Origin: Bulleidia sp. zg-1006
GTDB lineage: Bacteria; Bacillota_I; Bacilli_A; Erysipelotrichales; Erysipelotrichaceae
Length of the DNA stretch: 64,000 nt
Direction of reading: 5' to 3'
NCBI RefSeq assembly: GCF_016812035.1
Contig: NZ_CP069178.1
Coordinates: 620,001-684,000, forward strand
In this document: piece by piece, positions 44,521 through 53,397 of the stretch
Numbering within the stretch: the stretch's first letter is position 1
How the letters are laid out: each line of letters starts with the position of its first letter
The notes under the pieces: model-generated
What the model was told of the DNA's origin: nothing
Database searches by the model: none
What the model saw: only the letters and a program-made list of their open reading frames with translations
Position numbers and translations under genes: made by a program

Positions 44521-45697
44521 AGAGTTATATAAGATAGGAAGAGGACCAAGTTCATCACACACCTTAGCTCCCGAAAGAGCTTGTCGCTTATTTGTGCAAG
44601 AATTTGGTGAGCATCCTTACTATGAGGTGGAATTATATGGTTCTTTGTCTTTAACAGGAAAGGGACACAATACGGATTTAATCATCCAAGAAACTTTGCC
44701 AGGTAAAGTGGAAATTAAATGGAAGCTGGAATGGAAAGAGGATTTCCCAAATGGCTTTTATTTAAAGGCTTTTAATGAGAAAAAAGAGCTGGAACATATA
44801 TGGACTGTTTTTTCGCTGGGTGGAGGAAGTATTCAGGTCTTAGAAAAAGACTTTGATTTTAATGATGAAGTTTATGTAGAAAACAACTTTAATGAAATCA
44901 AAGTTGTTTTAGAGAAGAAACAATGGGATTTGTTGGACTATGTTTTATCGTATGAACCAGATATTCTAAGTTATTTAGAAGAGGTTATTTTAGCCGAGAT
45001 GAATAGTGTTTCAAATGGTTTAAAAAGAGAAGGGATTTTGCCTGGAAATCTAAAATTAGCTCGTTGTGCTAAGGATTTATTTGAATTAGCTAAAGGGGAT
45101 GAGCGACTGCAAATTATGTCTTATGCTTATGCGGCCAATGAAGAAAATGCATCTATGAGAACGGTTGTTACAGCACCGACCTTGGGTGCTTGTGGAATTA
45201 TTGCGGCTTTATCCTACTATTTGGTGGTGGATAAAGGCTATACTGTTTCCGAGGTAGCGAAAGCTTTAGCAGTCGGTGGTGTGTTTGGTAATGTCATTAA
45301 ACAAAACGCAACGATTTCTGGGGCGATGGGTGGATGTCAAGCCGAAGTTGGTTCAGCCGTATCCATGGCTTGTGCTATGTTGGCTTGGATTCGTAAAGAA
45401 AATTTAGAAGTGATTGAATCAGCGGCGGAAATTGGTATGGAACATCACCTTGGTTTGACCTGTGATCCGGTGCAAGGCTATGTGATGATTCCTTGTATTG
45501 AAAGAAATAGTCAAGGGATATTGCGTGTTTTGGATTCGGTTCACTTAGCTTCCACTTTAAGAAAAATTAAGAAAGGTCGTATTAATTTTGACACGATTGT
45601 TGAAACAATGAAGGAAACAGGACGTGTTATGGACATTCAACTTCGGGAAACATCAAAGGGTGGTCTGGCAAAATTTTATAAGGATTCGCAATGTTGA
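44507..45697 (+). CDS. sdaA: L-serine dehydratase, iron-sulfur type, single chain
   Basis: Deaminates L-serine to pyruvate and ammonia using a [4Fe-4S] cluster. The N-terminal (beta) part has YKIGRGPSSSHTLAPERA. The C-terminal (alpha) part has APTLGACGIIAAL, SGAMGGCQAEVGSAVSMACAM and the cluster/substrate region LTCDPVQGYV. Here the two parts, separate in Bacillus (SdaAB, SdaAA), are fused in 396 residues, though the ACT domain seems reduced. I chose ATG44507 with GGAAGGA; it overlaps holA by 14 nt. Confidence 0.9.
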   Translation: MQAIRELYKIGRGPSSSHTLAPERACRLFVQEFGEHPYYEVELYGSLSLTGKGHNTDLIIQETLPGKVEIKWKLEWKEDFPNGFYLKAFNEKKELEHIWTVFSLGGGSIQVLEKDFDFNDEVYVENNFNEIKVVLEKKQWDLLDYVLSYEPDILSYLEEVILAEMNSVSNGLKREGILPGNLKLARCAKDLFELAKGDERLQIMSYAYAANEENASMRTVVTAPTLGACGIIAALSYYLVVDKGYTVSEVAKALAVGGVFGNVIKQNATISGAMGGCQAEVGSAVSMACAMLAWIRKENLEVIESAAEIGMEHHLGLTCDPVQGYVMIPCIERNSQGILRVLDSVHLASTLRKIKKGRINFDTIVETMKETGRVMDIQLRETSKGGLAKFYKDSQC

Positions 45698-47847
45698 AAA
45701 AGAAGATAGAATTATTGGCTCCGGCAGGTAGTATGGAAAGTTTAATAGCAGCAATTGAAGGCGGTTGTGATGCGGTGTATCTTGGCTTGTCTTCTTATTC
45801 CGCAAGAGCCTTTGCCCCAAACTTTTCATTGGATAATATTGCCGAAGTGATTGCGTATTGTCATATTCGTAGTGTACGGGTGTATGTAACGATGAATACG
45901 CTTATTTATGAATCGGAACTAAAAGGCGTTCAAAAGGCAGTAGATGTGTTATACCATGCGGATGTGGATGGTATCTTGGTACAAGATTTAGGTTTATACC
46001 ATTATATTCATGAAGTTTATCCGGATTTAGATTTGCATTGTTCCACGCAAATGCACGTTCATAATGTGGCCGGGGTTCGCTTTATGAAGGAACAAGGTGC
46101 TTCGCGTATTGTGGTAGCGCGTGAGAGCTCTTTAGAAACCATTCAAAAGATGTGCCAAGAAGATATTGAAATTGAAGTTTTTGTGTATGGTGCCATTTGT
46201 ATTGCGTATAGTGGACAATGTTTGATGTCTTCAGTAATGAAAAATCGTTCTGCTAATCGAGGAGCTTGCGCCCAAAATTGTCGTTTGAAGTACAAAGAAG
46301 ATGGATCCTTTTCCAAAGAAGGAGAGTATGCTTTAAGTCCCAAGGATTTAAATGCGCTTGAATTGGTTCCCGATTTAATTGAAATGGGTGTTGCTAGTTT
46401 GAAGATTGAAGGACGTATGAAGAAAGCGGAATACGTTTATACAGTTACTAAAGCCTTTCGAGAAGCAATTGATGCTCACTACAATCACCAAAGTTATCAT
46501 TTATCCAGGACAAAAGAAAAAGAGCTATTAGAACTCTTCAACCGTGGTTTTTCAAGAGGGCATCTAGCCCATTCTTCAACGTTTGAAAGGATGTCTCATG
46601 TTCGAGCAAATCATCAAGGAATTCCACTAGGTAAAGTGAAAGCTATTCATGGTCACTTTATTGAAATTATTTTGCAAGAAGACTTAAATCAAGGAGATGG
46701 AATTCGTATTTTATCGTATCCAGAAGACATTGGCTTTGTGGTCAATAAGATGGAGAATAAGAAACATTTATTAACCAATAAGGCTAAAAAAGGGGAAGTT
46801 GTTCAAGTGTATTGTCCGGAAGGCTGGCCAAAGATAAATGATGAAGTTCGCTTAACAAGCAATTCGTATTTATTGAAAGAAGTTTCTTCCCTAATTGAGA
46901 AACATGAAAGACGTGTTTCTTTGTCCATTCATTTAGTGGCGAAGGTGAATCAGTTTTTGTGTATGCAAGTGAAAGATGGTACTCATAAATTTCAATTAGT
47001 AGCAAAAATGAAGTGCCAAAAAGCTTTAAAGCAACCTCTAAGTCAAGAACGTTTAAAAGAAGCATTCGGACAATTAACCAATTCTGCTTATCGCTTAGAC
47101 AACTTTTCTTGTGAGTTAGAAAAAATCTTTTTACCAATGAAAGAAATCAATGAGCTTAGAAGGAGGATGATTCAAAAGTTAGATGAAATTCGTTCCACCT
47201 TTCATAAGCGCATTGGGAAACAAAATTATCAATTCAAACTGGATAACCCGCATTACCAAGGAGAACGCTTATTGGTTCGTGGTGCAGTTTCTTCTGTAAA
47301 AGCCCGTTATTTACAAAAAAAGGATTATACAGCGGTGGTGGATGAATATTTACTTGAACCTAGTGACCATGAAAACCAAGTGTTAAATGAACTGGGTGAT
47401 TTCTATGGTCAAAATAAACACTGTCTTGCAGGAATGCCTCTTAATATTAGCAATAGTTATGCGATGGCGTATTTCTTATCCTTGAAGGGAGTGGATGCCT
47501 TGATTTTATCAAGTGAATTAAATCCACTACAAATTCGAGATATGATTCAAAATTTTGAAAACCGTTATGGCTTTACAGCATTTACCTATCAATTTGTGTT
47601 TGGTAAAAGAGACTTAATGATTATTAAGCATGGCTTTGAAGAAAAAAATATAAAACAATTAAGTGATTTGCAGGACAATATTTATGATTTGTCTTATACT
47701 AATGAGCAGGTAATCATTCATGAGCCTAAGAATTTTCACGCTTCAAATCAATATGCGCAGGGCAGTTATTTGATTATGAATGAGAAACTAGATAACGCAA
47801 ATAAAATTTTGGAGGATGCGTATGAAGAACTTTATGAACGAATTTAA
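45691..47847 (+). CDS. U32-family RNA-modification protein (peptidase U32)
   Basis: A 718-residue member of the U32 family, now linked to RNA hydroxylation (TrhP on tRNA wobble uridine, RlhA on 23S rRNA). It has the LLAPAGSMESLIAAIEGGCDAVYLG start, a conserved cysteine set (YSGQCLMSS, NRGACAQNCR) for an iron-sulfur cluster and KIEGRMKKAEYV. The long C-terminal half includes a DUF3656-like region as in RlhA/YhbU-type members. TrhP or RlhA type cannot be decided by eye. Overlaps sdaA (7 nt) and mscL (26 nt). Confidence 0.85.
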   Translation: MLKKKIELLAPAGSMESLIAAIEGGCDAVYLGLSSYSARAFAPNFSLDNIAEVIAYCHIRSVRVYVTMNTLIYESELKGVQKAVDVLYHADVDGILVQDLGLYHYIHEVYPDLDLHCSTQMHVHNVAGVRFMKEQGASRIVVARESSLETIQKMCQEDIEIEVFVYGAICIAYSGQCLMSSVMKNRSANRGACAQNCRLKYKEDGSFSKEGEYALSPKDLNALELVPDLIEMGVASLKIEGRMKKAEYVYTVTKAFREAIDAHYNHQSYHLSRTKEKELLELFNRGFSRGHLAHSSTFERMSHVRANHQGIPLGKVKAIHGHFIEIILQEDLNQGDGIRILSYPEDIGFVVNKMENKKHLLTNKAKKGEVVQVYCPEGWPKINDEVRLTSNSYLLKEVSSLIEKHERRVSLSIHLVAKVNQFLCMQVKDGTHKFQLVAKMKCQKALKQPLSQERLKEAFGQLTNSAYRLDNFSCELEKIFLPMKEINELRRRMIQKLDEIRSTFHKRIGKQNYQFKLDNPHYQGERLLVRGAVSSVKARYLQKKDYTAVVDEYLLEPSDHENQVLNELGDFYGQNKHCLAGMPLNISNSYAMAYFLSLKGVDALILSSELNPLQIRDMIQNFENRYGFTAFTYQFVFGKRDLMIIKHGFEEKNIKQLSDLQDNIYDLSYTNEQVIIHEPKNFHASNQYAQGSYLIMNEKLDNANKILEDAYEELYERI

Positions 47848-48199
47848 AGATTTTGCCTTAAAAGGAAATGTAATGGATTTGGCTATTGGTGTTATTATCG
47901 GTGGCGCATTTCAAACCATTATTAAGTCATTTATTGAAAACATTATTAATCCAATCATTGGTATTTTATTCCAAGCCGATTTTGGCAAGGTTGTGATTCA
48001 AATGGGACCTGTCAACTTAGGAATTGGTGCTTTTTTATCAGCCGTGATTAACTTTGTGTTATTAGCTTTAGTCTTATTTGTGATGGTAAAAGCTATTAAT
48101 AAGTTAAAGAAACCAGTTGAGGAAGAAGAAAGTGCAGCTGTGAAATCAGATGAGGCTCAATTATTGGAAGAAATCTTAAATCAATTAAAGAAACAATAA
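47822..48199 (+). CDS. mscL: Large-conductance mechanosensitive channel MscL
   Basis: A pentameric emergency valve against osmotic downshock. The 125-residue protein has NEFKDFALKGNVMDLAIGVIIGGAFQTIIKS (helix 1), a second membrane helix (about 68-90) and a charged C-terminal helix. ATG47822 has GGAGG at proper distance; the upstream ATG47816 is too close. Overlaps the U32 gene end. Confidence 0.94.
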   Translation: MKNFMNEFKDFALKGNVMDLAIGVIIGGAFQTIIKSFIENIINPIIGILFQADFGKVVIQMGPVNLGIGAFLSAVINFVLLALVLFVMVKAINKLKKPVEEEESAAVKSDEAQLLEEILNQLKKQ

Positions 48200-48308
48200 A
48201 TTGAATAAAAACTACCACATAAACAGTTAATTGTGGATATTGGAAGGGCAAAATATACTGTAAACCTCCCTTCAAAAATATCCGAATAAAAGAAGCTAAT
48301 TATTGAGG
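48200..48308 (+). other. mscL downstream spacer
   Basis: No gene is visible. A long imperfect inverted repeat (GATATTggAAGGG near 48236 with CCCTTcaaaAATATC ending near 48282) may be a terminator-like structure, but it lacks a T-tract. Confidence 0.3.
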
Positions 48309-48400
48309 TGACCCCCAAAAGTTAGACCAAAATTCTAACGATTGGGAGGTAAAGATGGTAAGGATAAGAAGTCCCACTCAAAACAATTTAATATATAAGA
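48309..48400 (+). mobile_element. IS3-type left end with truncated orfA start
   Basis: TGACCCCCAAAAGTTAGACC at 48309-48328 matches the fragment at 4881-4900 in 17 of 20 bases. A GGGAGG and a short frame from ATG48355 (MVRIRSPTQNN…) follow and then stop, as expected for the first codons of an orfA that has been cut away. It opens island 2. Confidence 0.5.
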
Positions 48401-48405
48401 TATTT

Positions 48406-48438
48406 AGCGATTGAATTAAAAGTTCAGTTGCTTTTTTA
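48406..48438 (+). terminator. Hairpin terminator in island 2
   Basis: AGCGATTGAA (48406-48415) pairs with TTCAGTTGCT (48423-48432), two G-T pairs, followed by T6. Confidence 0.7.
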
Positions 48439-48470
48439 TTAGAAATTTAAAGATTAAGGAGAAGAAATTA

Positions 48471-48758
48471 ATGGATAGAGAAATGATAAATATTAATGCA
48501 AATTTAGTCAGGGAAGCTGAATTTTCAGAATTTGAAAAAGATGGAGAAAGTGTTCAAGTAGCAAACTTCACTTTGGTGAAGAAGTACGGAGGTGGTAAGG
48601 AATACACCAAATGCTCGGTGTATGGTGAAAAAAGTGAAATGGCAAGGGACTTTAAGAAAGGCGATTTCATCCATGTGTTTGGCTACTTCAAGGAAAGAGC
48701 CAAGGAATCAAGCAATTTATGGCAAAGTAAAGACGGAATGACACAACAAAATCTCTAA
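48471..48758 (+). CDS. ICE-type single-stranded DNA-binding-like protein, truncated
   Basis: A 95-residue protein with an OB-fold pattern (VANFTLVKKYGGGKEYTKCSVYG, FKKGDFIHVFGYFKERAKE) resembling the small Ssb-like proteins of conjugative transposons. The normal C-terminal part after KERxKE is replaced by an unrelated end (SSNLWQSKDGMTQQNL), suggesting truncation by frameshift or recombination. AAGGAG precedes the start. Probably a remnant of an integrative element. Confidence 0.6.
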   Translation: MDREMININANLVREAEFSEFEKDGESVQVANFTLVKKYGGGKEYTKCSVYGEKSEMARDFKKGDFIHVFGYFKERAKESSNLWQSKDGMTQQNL

Positions 48759-48783
48759 AACAAAGGTATATATCAAGCAAATG

Positions 48784-48812
48784 TTGAATACAATCAATAT
48801 TAGTGATATAAT
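48784..48812 (+). promoter_or_regulatory. Promoter of the HTH-membrane protein pair
   Basis: TTGAAT (48784-48789) and TATAAT (48807-48812) with a 17-bp spacer, 34 nt before the HTH gene. Confidence 0.65.
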
Positions 48813-48846
48813 AACAACGGTATTTACAAAAGAAAAGAGGGTTGAT

Positions 48847-49071
48847 ATGGCACTAAACTATAAACCATTATGGATACAACTTGCAAAGAAAGGCTTAAAG
48901 AAAACAGATGTTATAGCAATGGCGAATTTAACAACTAATGTTATGGCACAGATGGGAAAAAATAAGCCGATAACACTTAAAAATTTAGAGAGAATATGCA
49001 AAGCACTTGACTGTACACCTAACGATGTATTCTCTTTTGATGATGAATGTGTTGAAAAGGAAGAGGTGTAA
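48847..49071 (+). CDS. Cro/CI-family HTH regulator (YozG-like)
   Basis: A 74-residue DNA-binding protein: MALNYKPLWIQLAKKGLKKTDVIAMANL, then ITLKNLERICKALDCTPNDVFSFDD, the typical small XRE form. It overlaps the next membrane-protein gene by one base (TAATG); such pairs usually regulate their own expression. AGAGGG precedes ATG48847; a longer frame from 48781 would start upstream of the promoter. Confidence 0.8.
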   Translation: MALNYKPLWIQLAKKGLKKTDVIAMANLTTNVMAQMGKNKPITLKNLERICKALDCTPNDVFSFDDECVEKEEV

Positions 49072-49778
49072 TGAATGAAGGTAAAATAAAATTTCACAGT
49101 ATTTATTATAGATATATATTATTTTTGTTTTCATTTTCTATAATGACATTATATGCAATATCAGATGCTATGGGTGGCAATATCAATTTCTTTAACGGCT
49201 TCTTAGTTATAGAGAGAGAATGGTTAAAATATATTGTAGTTGGAGTTTCTGTTATCATTATCGGTATATTTTCATTTGTAAAGTGGAAATTTTATATCTG
49301 TAAAACAGGAATTTATTTGAGAAAAATAGATTTACTTGTGCCTTGGGAAGATATTGTTGCAGTCAGTCATATTTGGCTTAATGAAGCTAGTGGTTCGATA
49401 GGTAATTTATATTTATACCATCGTAAAACACTTGTTATTTATAGAAAGCAATATAAACCGATTTGTATTTACAATATTTCTGTTTTAGCATTATATGCAG
49501 CAAAATTTTATAATCCCTACCTAAAAACGAATATTGTATCGGCTACTTTAGCTACTATTTTTAATGTTATTCTGAACGGACTCATATTTTATGAACTTTG
49601 GTTTAATCATTTGAATAGCATAAAACTTGAGGCTTTGATTGTTTGGGCTATTCTATATGCAATAAAGTCATCGGTATTTCCGTTAGTCATGGTTAAACAT
49701 CAAAATAAGCTGTATGGAGCATATTTATTCCATGACACAGCGTATAAGAAAAATCCTTCAAATGCAATTCATTTATAA
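49071..49778 (+). CDS. Membrane protein with PH-like domain, unknown function
   Basis: A 235-residue protein with two N-terminal membrane helices (about 15-35 and 50-70), a PH-like beta domain (YICKTGIYLRKIDLLVPWEDIVAVSHIW) and two further hydrophobic helices near 160-210. I do not recognise a specific family. It is cotranscribed with the small HTH gene. A decayed gene with similar beta-strand sequence follows at 49906. AT-rich codon use matches the rest of island 2. Confidence 0.55.
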   Translation: MNEGKIKFHSIYYRYILFLFSFSIMTLYAISDAMGGNINFFNGFLVIEREWLKYIVVGVSVIIIGIFSFVKWKFYICKTGIYLRKIDLLVPWEDIVAVSHIWLNEASGSIGNLYLYHRKTLVIYRKQYKPICIYNISVLALYAAKFYNPYLKTNIVSATLATIFNVILNGLIFYELWFNHLNSIKLEALIVWAILYAIKSSVFPLVMVKHQNKLYGAYLFHDTAYKKNPSNAIHL

Positions 49779-49794
49779 AATAAGGAATTTGATA

Positions 49795-49881
49795 ATGAAG
49801 AAAGCATATTTATTTGTGATTTAGTTTGTCATAACATTACTAACAGGCTATGCCTGTTTAAAAGAATATGAGAAGAAATAA
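49795..49881 (+). pseudogene. Tiny membrane peptide frame with internal stop
   Basis: MKKAYLFVI, a TAG at 49822-49824, then FVITLLTGYACLKEYEKK and stop. One substitution would restore a 28-residue peptide with a lipobox-like TGYAC. Probably a broken small gene. Confidence 0.35.
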
Positions 49882-49905
49882 AGGCAGGAAGTAGAGTTAT
49901 GATAA

Positions 49906-50199
49906 AATCAGACATTCGAAATTCTATTCAGTATAAATATATTAAATACAGATTTAAGAGAAAATGCCTTGTTTTTCGGGAAAAGAAACATTCTGCTAAG
50001 TGAGATAAAACATATAGAAGTACATTGTATTCAATGAAGAAGAAATAATGGTAAGGGGTATATTTCGATTATGGAAAGAAAAAATGGAAAAGACACTAGT
50101 ATTCTATTTAGAAAAATCAAAAGGAATGATAGGTTGGAAGAGAAGTTAAAAAATACAAAAAAGTATTATATTTCAATTTTTAAAGGAGTATGGGATTAA
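49906..50199 (+). pseudogene. Decayed PH-like domain gene
   Basis: The frame reads ENALFFGKRNILLSEIKHIEV and, after a TGA at 50035-50037, RRNNGKGYISIMERKNG then FRKIKRNDRLEEKLKN…FKGVWD and stop. This looks like a PH-like domain similar in style to the one in the upstream membrane protein. A potential start at 49899 with a ribosome-binding site is out of frame, so at least one frameshift and one nonsense change are present. Confidence 0.5.
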
Positions 50200-50200
50200 T

Positions 50201-51091
50201 ATGATTAATTGGGTATTTCTGTATTTAATAATAGGAATGTGGCTTGTCTTCACAGCAATTCTATTTGTATCCTATCGCTGGATTAAGGCTGCGTATCTAA
50301 AGCGTGTTAATGCTGCAGCATATGATTCGTACAGTGATAGACCCGCACCGAAAATTATACAACTGTTATACTTATTAGTTTTTATTCTATGTTTAATTTT
50401 CGTGATAAAAGTAGATATCGGTCCAATATGGGCACGCATGATAGTAGCTCCGCCACTGGTAGCTTTAGTAAAAATTCGTAAAAAGCCGGAGCATGATATT
50501 TTCATAATCCTGTTAATCTTTACCTTATGGCTCGGTTCATTATTTACTTATATGCTTATTGGGTTTCCACCAAAATCTCCAAAGTTACAGATAGGCAATA
50601 CTACAATTACAGCAGGACATACAAGTTATCAGGAAATAGAAGATAGCGGTTTGATTCTTAAATATGTAGAAAATCCATATCTCAATGGAGTCAAAGAAGA
50701 AAAATTTTACGATATTTATACAAGAGGTAATCATAAAATAATGAGAGTGGCTTTCGTCGCCAAGAGTGGGAAAGTGACAAATAAGTCACCCGTAAAAGAA
50801 ATCTATATTGACAAAGATCATTTCAAAAACATAAAAGATGAGAATTTAGTAATGAAATTCGATGAAATCAATCTCTTAGAATCAGTATCTCAGAAATGGC
50901 TAGATTCTTTATCAAATAGAGGAGCTTCAATTTTGTCTGCAAATCCAACCGTAGACAGTAAGGTTGGTGAATACAACTTGAGTTACAATGGCAAGCCAAA
51001 AACCGGATTTTGGTCGCATCAAAATGTAAATATTCAAACCGATGAAAATGGGAATATTGAAATCTTAAGAATCATCGCAACATTTTCATAG
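50201..51091 (+). CDS. Membrane protein of unknown function
   Basis: A 296-residue protein with three to four membrane helices in the first 125 residues (about 5-27, 50-68, 75-92 and 100-122) and a C-terminal extracytoplasmic beta-rich domain of about 170 residues. No family recognised. AAGGAG precedes ATG50201. Part of the AT-rich accessory block, followed by a lipoprotein gene in the same direction. Confidence 0.55.
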   Translation: MINWVFLYLIIGMWLVFTAILFVSYRWIKAAYLKRVNAAAYDSYSDRPAPKIIQLLYLLVFILCLIFVIKVDIGPIWARMIVAPPLVALVKIRKKPEHDIFIILLIFTLWLGSLFTYMLIGFPPKSPKLQIGNTTITAGHTSYQEIEDSGLILKYVENPYLNGVKEEKFYDIYTRGNHKIMRVAFVAKSGKVTNKSPVKEIYIDKDHFKNIKDENLVMKFDEINLLESVSQKWLDSLSNRGASILSANPTVDSKVGEYNLSYNGKPKTGFWSHQNVNIQTDENGNIEILRIIATFS

Positions 51092-51161
51092 ATGAATTAG
51101 GCGGTTGGAAAAGATGAGGTATAAATTAGAATCTGTAAAACAATTTTTAAGGTGATTATTG

Positions 51162-52283
51162 ATGAAAAAGTATATTTTAGCTTTTGGTTTAGTTATTATT
51201 GTAATCTTTTCAATAATGTTAACCGGCTGTTCACATACAAAAGAAGATGAAAATAAAGTCATGCAATTTCTTAATGAGGTGTATGGAAAAGAGTCTTACA
51301 TCGTTCAAAAAGATTCTAAACATAAACATCACTATCTTGTGAAACTCAAGCAATATTCGGAGCTTGAATTTACGGTGACCGTATCACATCAACCCTTTAC
51401 ATCGCCCTATATATGGAGCGATTTTAATGAAGTTTTTAGCGAACACGCAATCAAGAAATTCAAAGCATCAAAGGATTTAGGCGCAGATAAACTTGAATAT
51501 TTAGATCCGGAGTTTATATATAGCACAAAAGTAAGCTCTCTTAAAGAATTAAAAATATCCTATGATAAATTGGTAAATTTTATTGATTTTATTTCTGAAA
51601 AATATCCTATCATCGTTGATACCGGCTTGCTTGATATAAGGCTGAACGTTAGCGGAATCACGTTAAAGGGAGATGTTGAATCCGAAACTAAATATTTTGA
51701 TATTTGTAAAGCAAAAAATAGAAAATTAACCATAAAGTCTTATGAGGAAATTTATAATGAGCTTGCTTCTAAAATAAAAACTCAAAGCCAAAGTTCAAAA
51801 GGTCTTGTTTTTAAAGCAAGTACAGGGCGTGCATTTTCTTTAGGAGGGGATACATTTGAAGATTGTCTTTATAAAGGGTTAAAGCCTAAAGATTTCGATG
51901 CAAAAAAACTTAAAAAAATCATTTTAAAACCGGGAGAAATGAGCGATATTTATACTTTTGAAAGTACAGACAATTATCATGATGTAAATATAAAGTTGCA
52001 GGCAAAAAACTTAACAAGTTCCCCTTGTTCTCTATACGATGCAATAATAGTAAAAGCTGATATAACAGGTTCAAAAACAATATCTATTGGTAGTACTTCG
52101 ATTGAACTTGAGTTTGATAAACGAAGAGAGTGGATTGATCCATATAAGGCACTTAAAATTTCTCCACCTAAAACTAATGAAGAACTTAAAAAGGGTGTTT
52201 CATACAAAAATATAAGGGTTCGCTTTGAAAAATATAACTATTGGGAAGGTATTAAGAAAGTAACTTTGACATCGGAACAATAA
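51162..52283 (+). CDS. Lipoprotein of unknown function
   Basis: A 373-residue exported protein with signal peptide and lipobox LTGC (Cys23). The mature part has no recognised domain; SSKGLVFKASTGRAFSLGGDTFEDC and the following beta-rich region are the most distinctive parts. Annotated start moved from TTG51159 to ATG51162, with AAGGTG upstream. Lies after the membrane protein and may function with it. Confidence 0.6.
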   Translation: MKKYILAFGLVIIVIFSIMLTGCSHTKEDENKVMQFLNEVYGKESYIVQKDSKHKHHYLVKLKQYSELEFTVTVSHQPFTSPYIWSDFNEVFSEHAIKKFKASKDLGADKLEYLDPEFIYSTKVSSLKELKISYDKLVNFIDFISEKYPIIVDTGLLDIRLNVSGITLKGDVESETKYFDICKAKNRKLTIKSYEEIYNELASKIKTQSQSSKGLVFKASTGRAFSLGGDTFEDCLYKGLKPKDFDAKKLKKIILKPGEMSDIYTFESTDNYHDVNIKLQAKNLTSSPCSLYDAIIVKADITGSKTISIGSTSIELEFDKRREWIDPYKALKISPPKTNEELKKGVSYKNIRVRFEKYNYWEGIKKVTLTSEQ

Positions 52284-52845
52284 TATGCATTTCTGATTGT
52301 GGTTGTATCAGAAGTTGAACATTACTTAAAAAAGAAGAAATGAAATAAGCAATAACAAGTTATTTTCTTATGATATTTGTTGGGAAAATTATTCAGCTCA
52401 CTATCGGTTTACCTTGAGAATGGATAGAAAGCGAACTACCTTTGCCATAGAATATTTTAATTTCAATAACAGAATTTATGATTATGTTAACTTTATTATG
52501 TGGTTGAGCATGTTCTTTAAGAGAGAAAAAGGTATTCTCCTATGTGGTGATAAAAATCATGAAGATACCTTGATTCTATCCTCTGATATATCCATAGAAC
52601 AACTTGAGAAGTGGCTGCAAAAGTCTGGGATATAAATGAAATATGTTTATGCATGTTATTTTCTTTCTGGATATTTTAGTGTGAGATTTTCAGCAAGTAA
52701 TTAGCTTGTACAGTATATGACTTGATTAGCAGATTAATGCAAATCCCAGTTTATCGAGCTGAATAAAATTAAATATTGAAGATACAAGGCGATTAAGAAA
52801 TAGAAATTTTAATCGCTTTTTTATTGCAATGAAAGGAATGATGAT
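52284..52845 (+). other. Decayed spacer of island 2
   Basis: No intact gene is clear. A 71-residue frame (52420-52635, containing FFKREKGILLCGDKNHEDTLILSS) lacks a ribosome-binding site, and a short frame ends RLMQIPVYRAE near 52772; both look like gene fragments. A strong terminator lies at 52789-52822: GCGATTAA pairs with TTAATCGC, then T6. Confidence 0.5.
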
Positions 52846-53019
52846 ATGCAAAAAAATAATACAGGAACAAAGACGATAAAGAAGATTGGGAAAGTAACTT
52901 ATGAGGTTGTCGTTCACTTTAATGAAAGTGCTACTGAAACCATGCAAGACAAATTAAAACGCATAATGCTTAGAGAAATGGAGAGAGAAAAACATCAAAA
53001 AGGCGATAAAAATGATTAG
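52846..53019 (+). CDS. tnpW: Transposon-encoded small protein TnpW
   Basis: A 57-residue protein, MQKNNTGTKTIKKIGKVTYE followed by VVVHFNESATETMQDKLKRIM, matching TnpW-type proteins carried next to large serine recombinases in clostridial mobilisable and conjugative transposons. It is too short for many gene finders. GGAATG/ATGATG leader is weak but AAAGGA is present. No recombinase follows, so this is a piece of an element whose core has been lost. Confidence 0.65.
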   Translation: MQKNNTGTKTIKKIGKVTYEVVVHFNESATETMQDKLKRIMLREMEREKHQKGDKND

Positions 53020-53233
53020 AAAGTCCTTGACAAGTTGTTACAGAGGAAGCATGAAAGACGGTTTCACCATCACTAATGAGAAAGAAGCTCCACCAACACC
53101 ACCAAATAAAACCGTACCAAAAACAGAAGATAGAACCAATCTGTTCCTATACGCTTGGTTGATGTTTGTTTCAGGAAGTTTACTTGTTCTGTTGGGTATT
53201 AGAAAAAGACAACAGCAGGAGATTTTTAAGTAA
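53012..53233 (+). pseudogene. C-terminal anchor of a lost Cna-B/LPXTG protein
   Basis: From residue 14 on (MKDGFTITNEKEAPPTPPN), this frame is the end of a Cna-B surface protein: an FTITN Cna-B terminal strand, a proline spacer, VPKTED in place of LPxTG, a membrane helix and a basic tail. The first 13 residues (MIRKSLTSCYRGS) overlap tnpW and belong to another gene. There is no signal peptide, so it cannot be exported; it marks a deletion junction. Confidence 0.65.
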
Positions 53234-53261
53234 CCAAGATTAAAAATTAAATAAAGACCAT

Positions 53262-53330
53262 ACAACAAGGAAGATTTTCCTTGTTGTCATCAAAGGACTA
53301 TTTATACCAAAGTATAGAAGTCCTCCTTTT
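53262..53330 (+). terminator. Double hairpin matching the one in island 1
   Basis: Hairpin A pairs 53262-53272 with 53277-53287 (11 bp, perfect). Hairpin B pairs AGGACT (53294-53299) and TATAC (53303-53307) with GTATA (53312-53316) and AGTCCT (53319-53324), then a T-run. The order, spacing and the AGAAGTCCTCCTTTTT end match 7006-7077, while hairpin A has different bases with kept pairing. Confidence 0.8.
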
Positions 53331-53397
53331 TATTCCTACCAATAATGAAGACTTACCATTTAAATTCGCAATATCTTCAGCATAGATATAGGAATTT

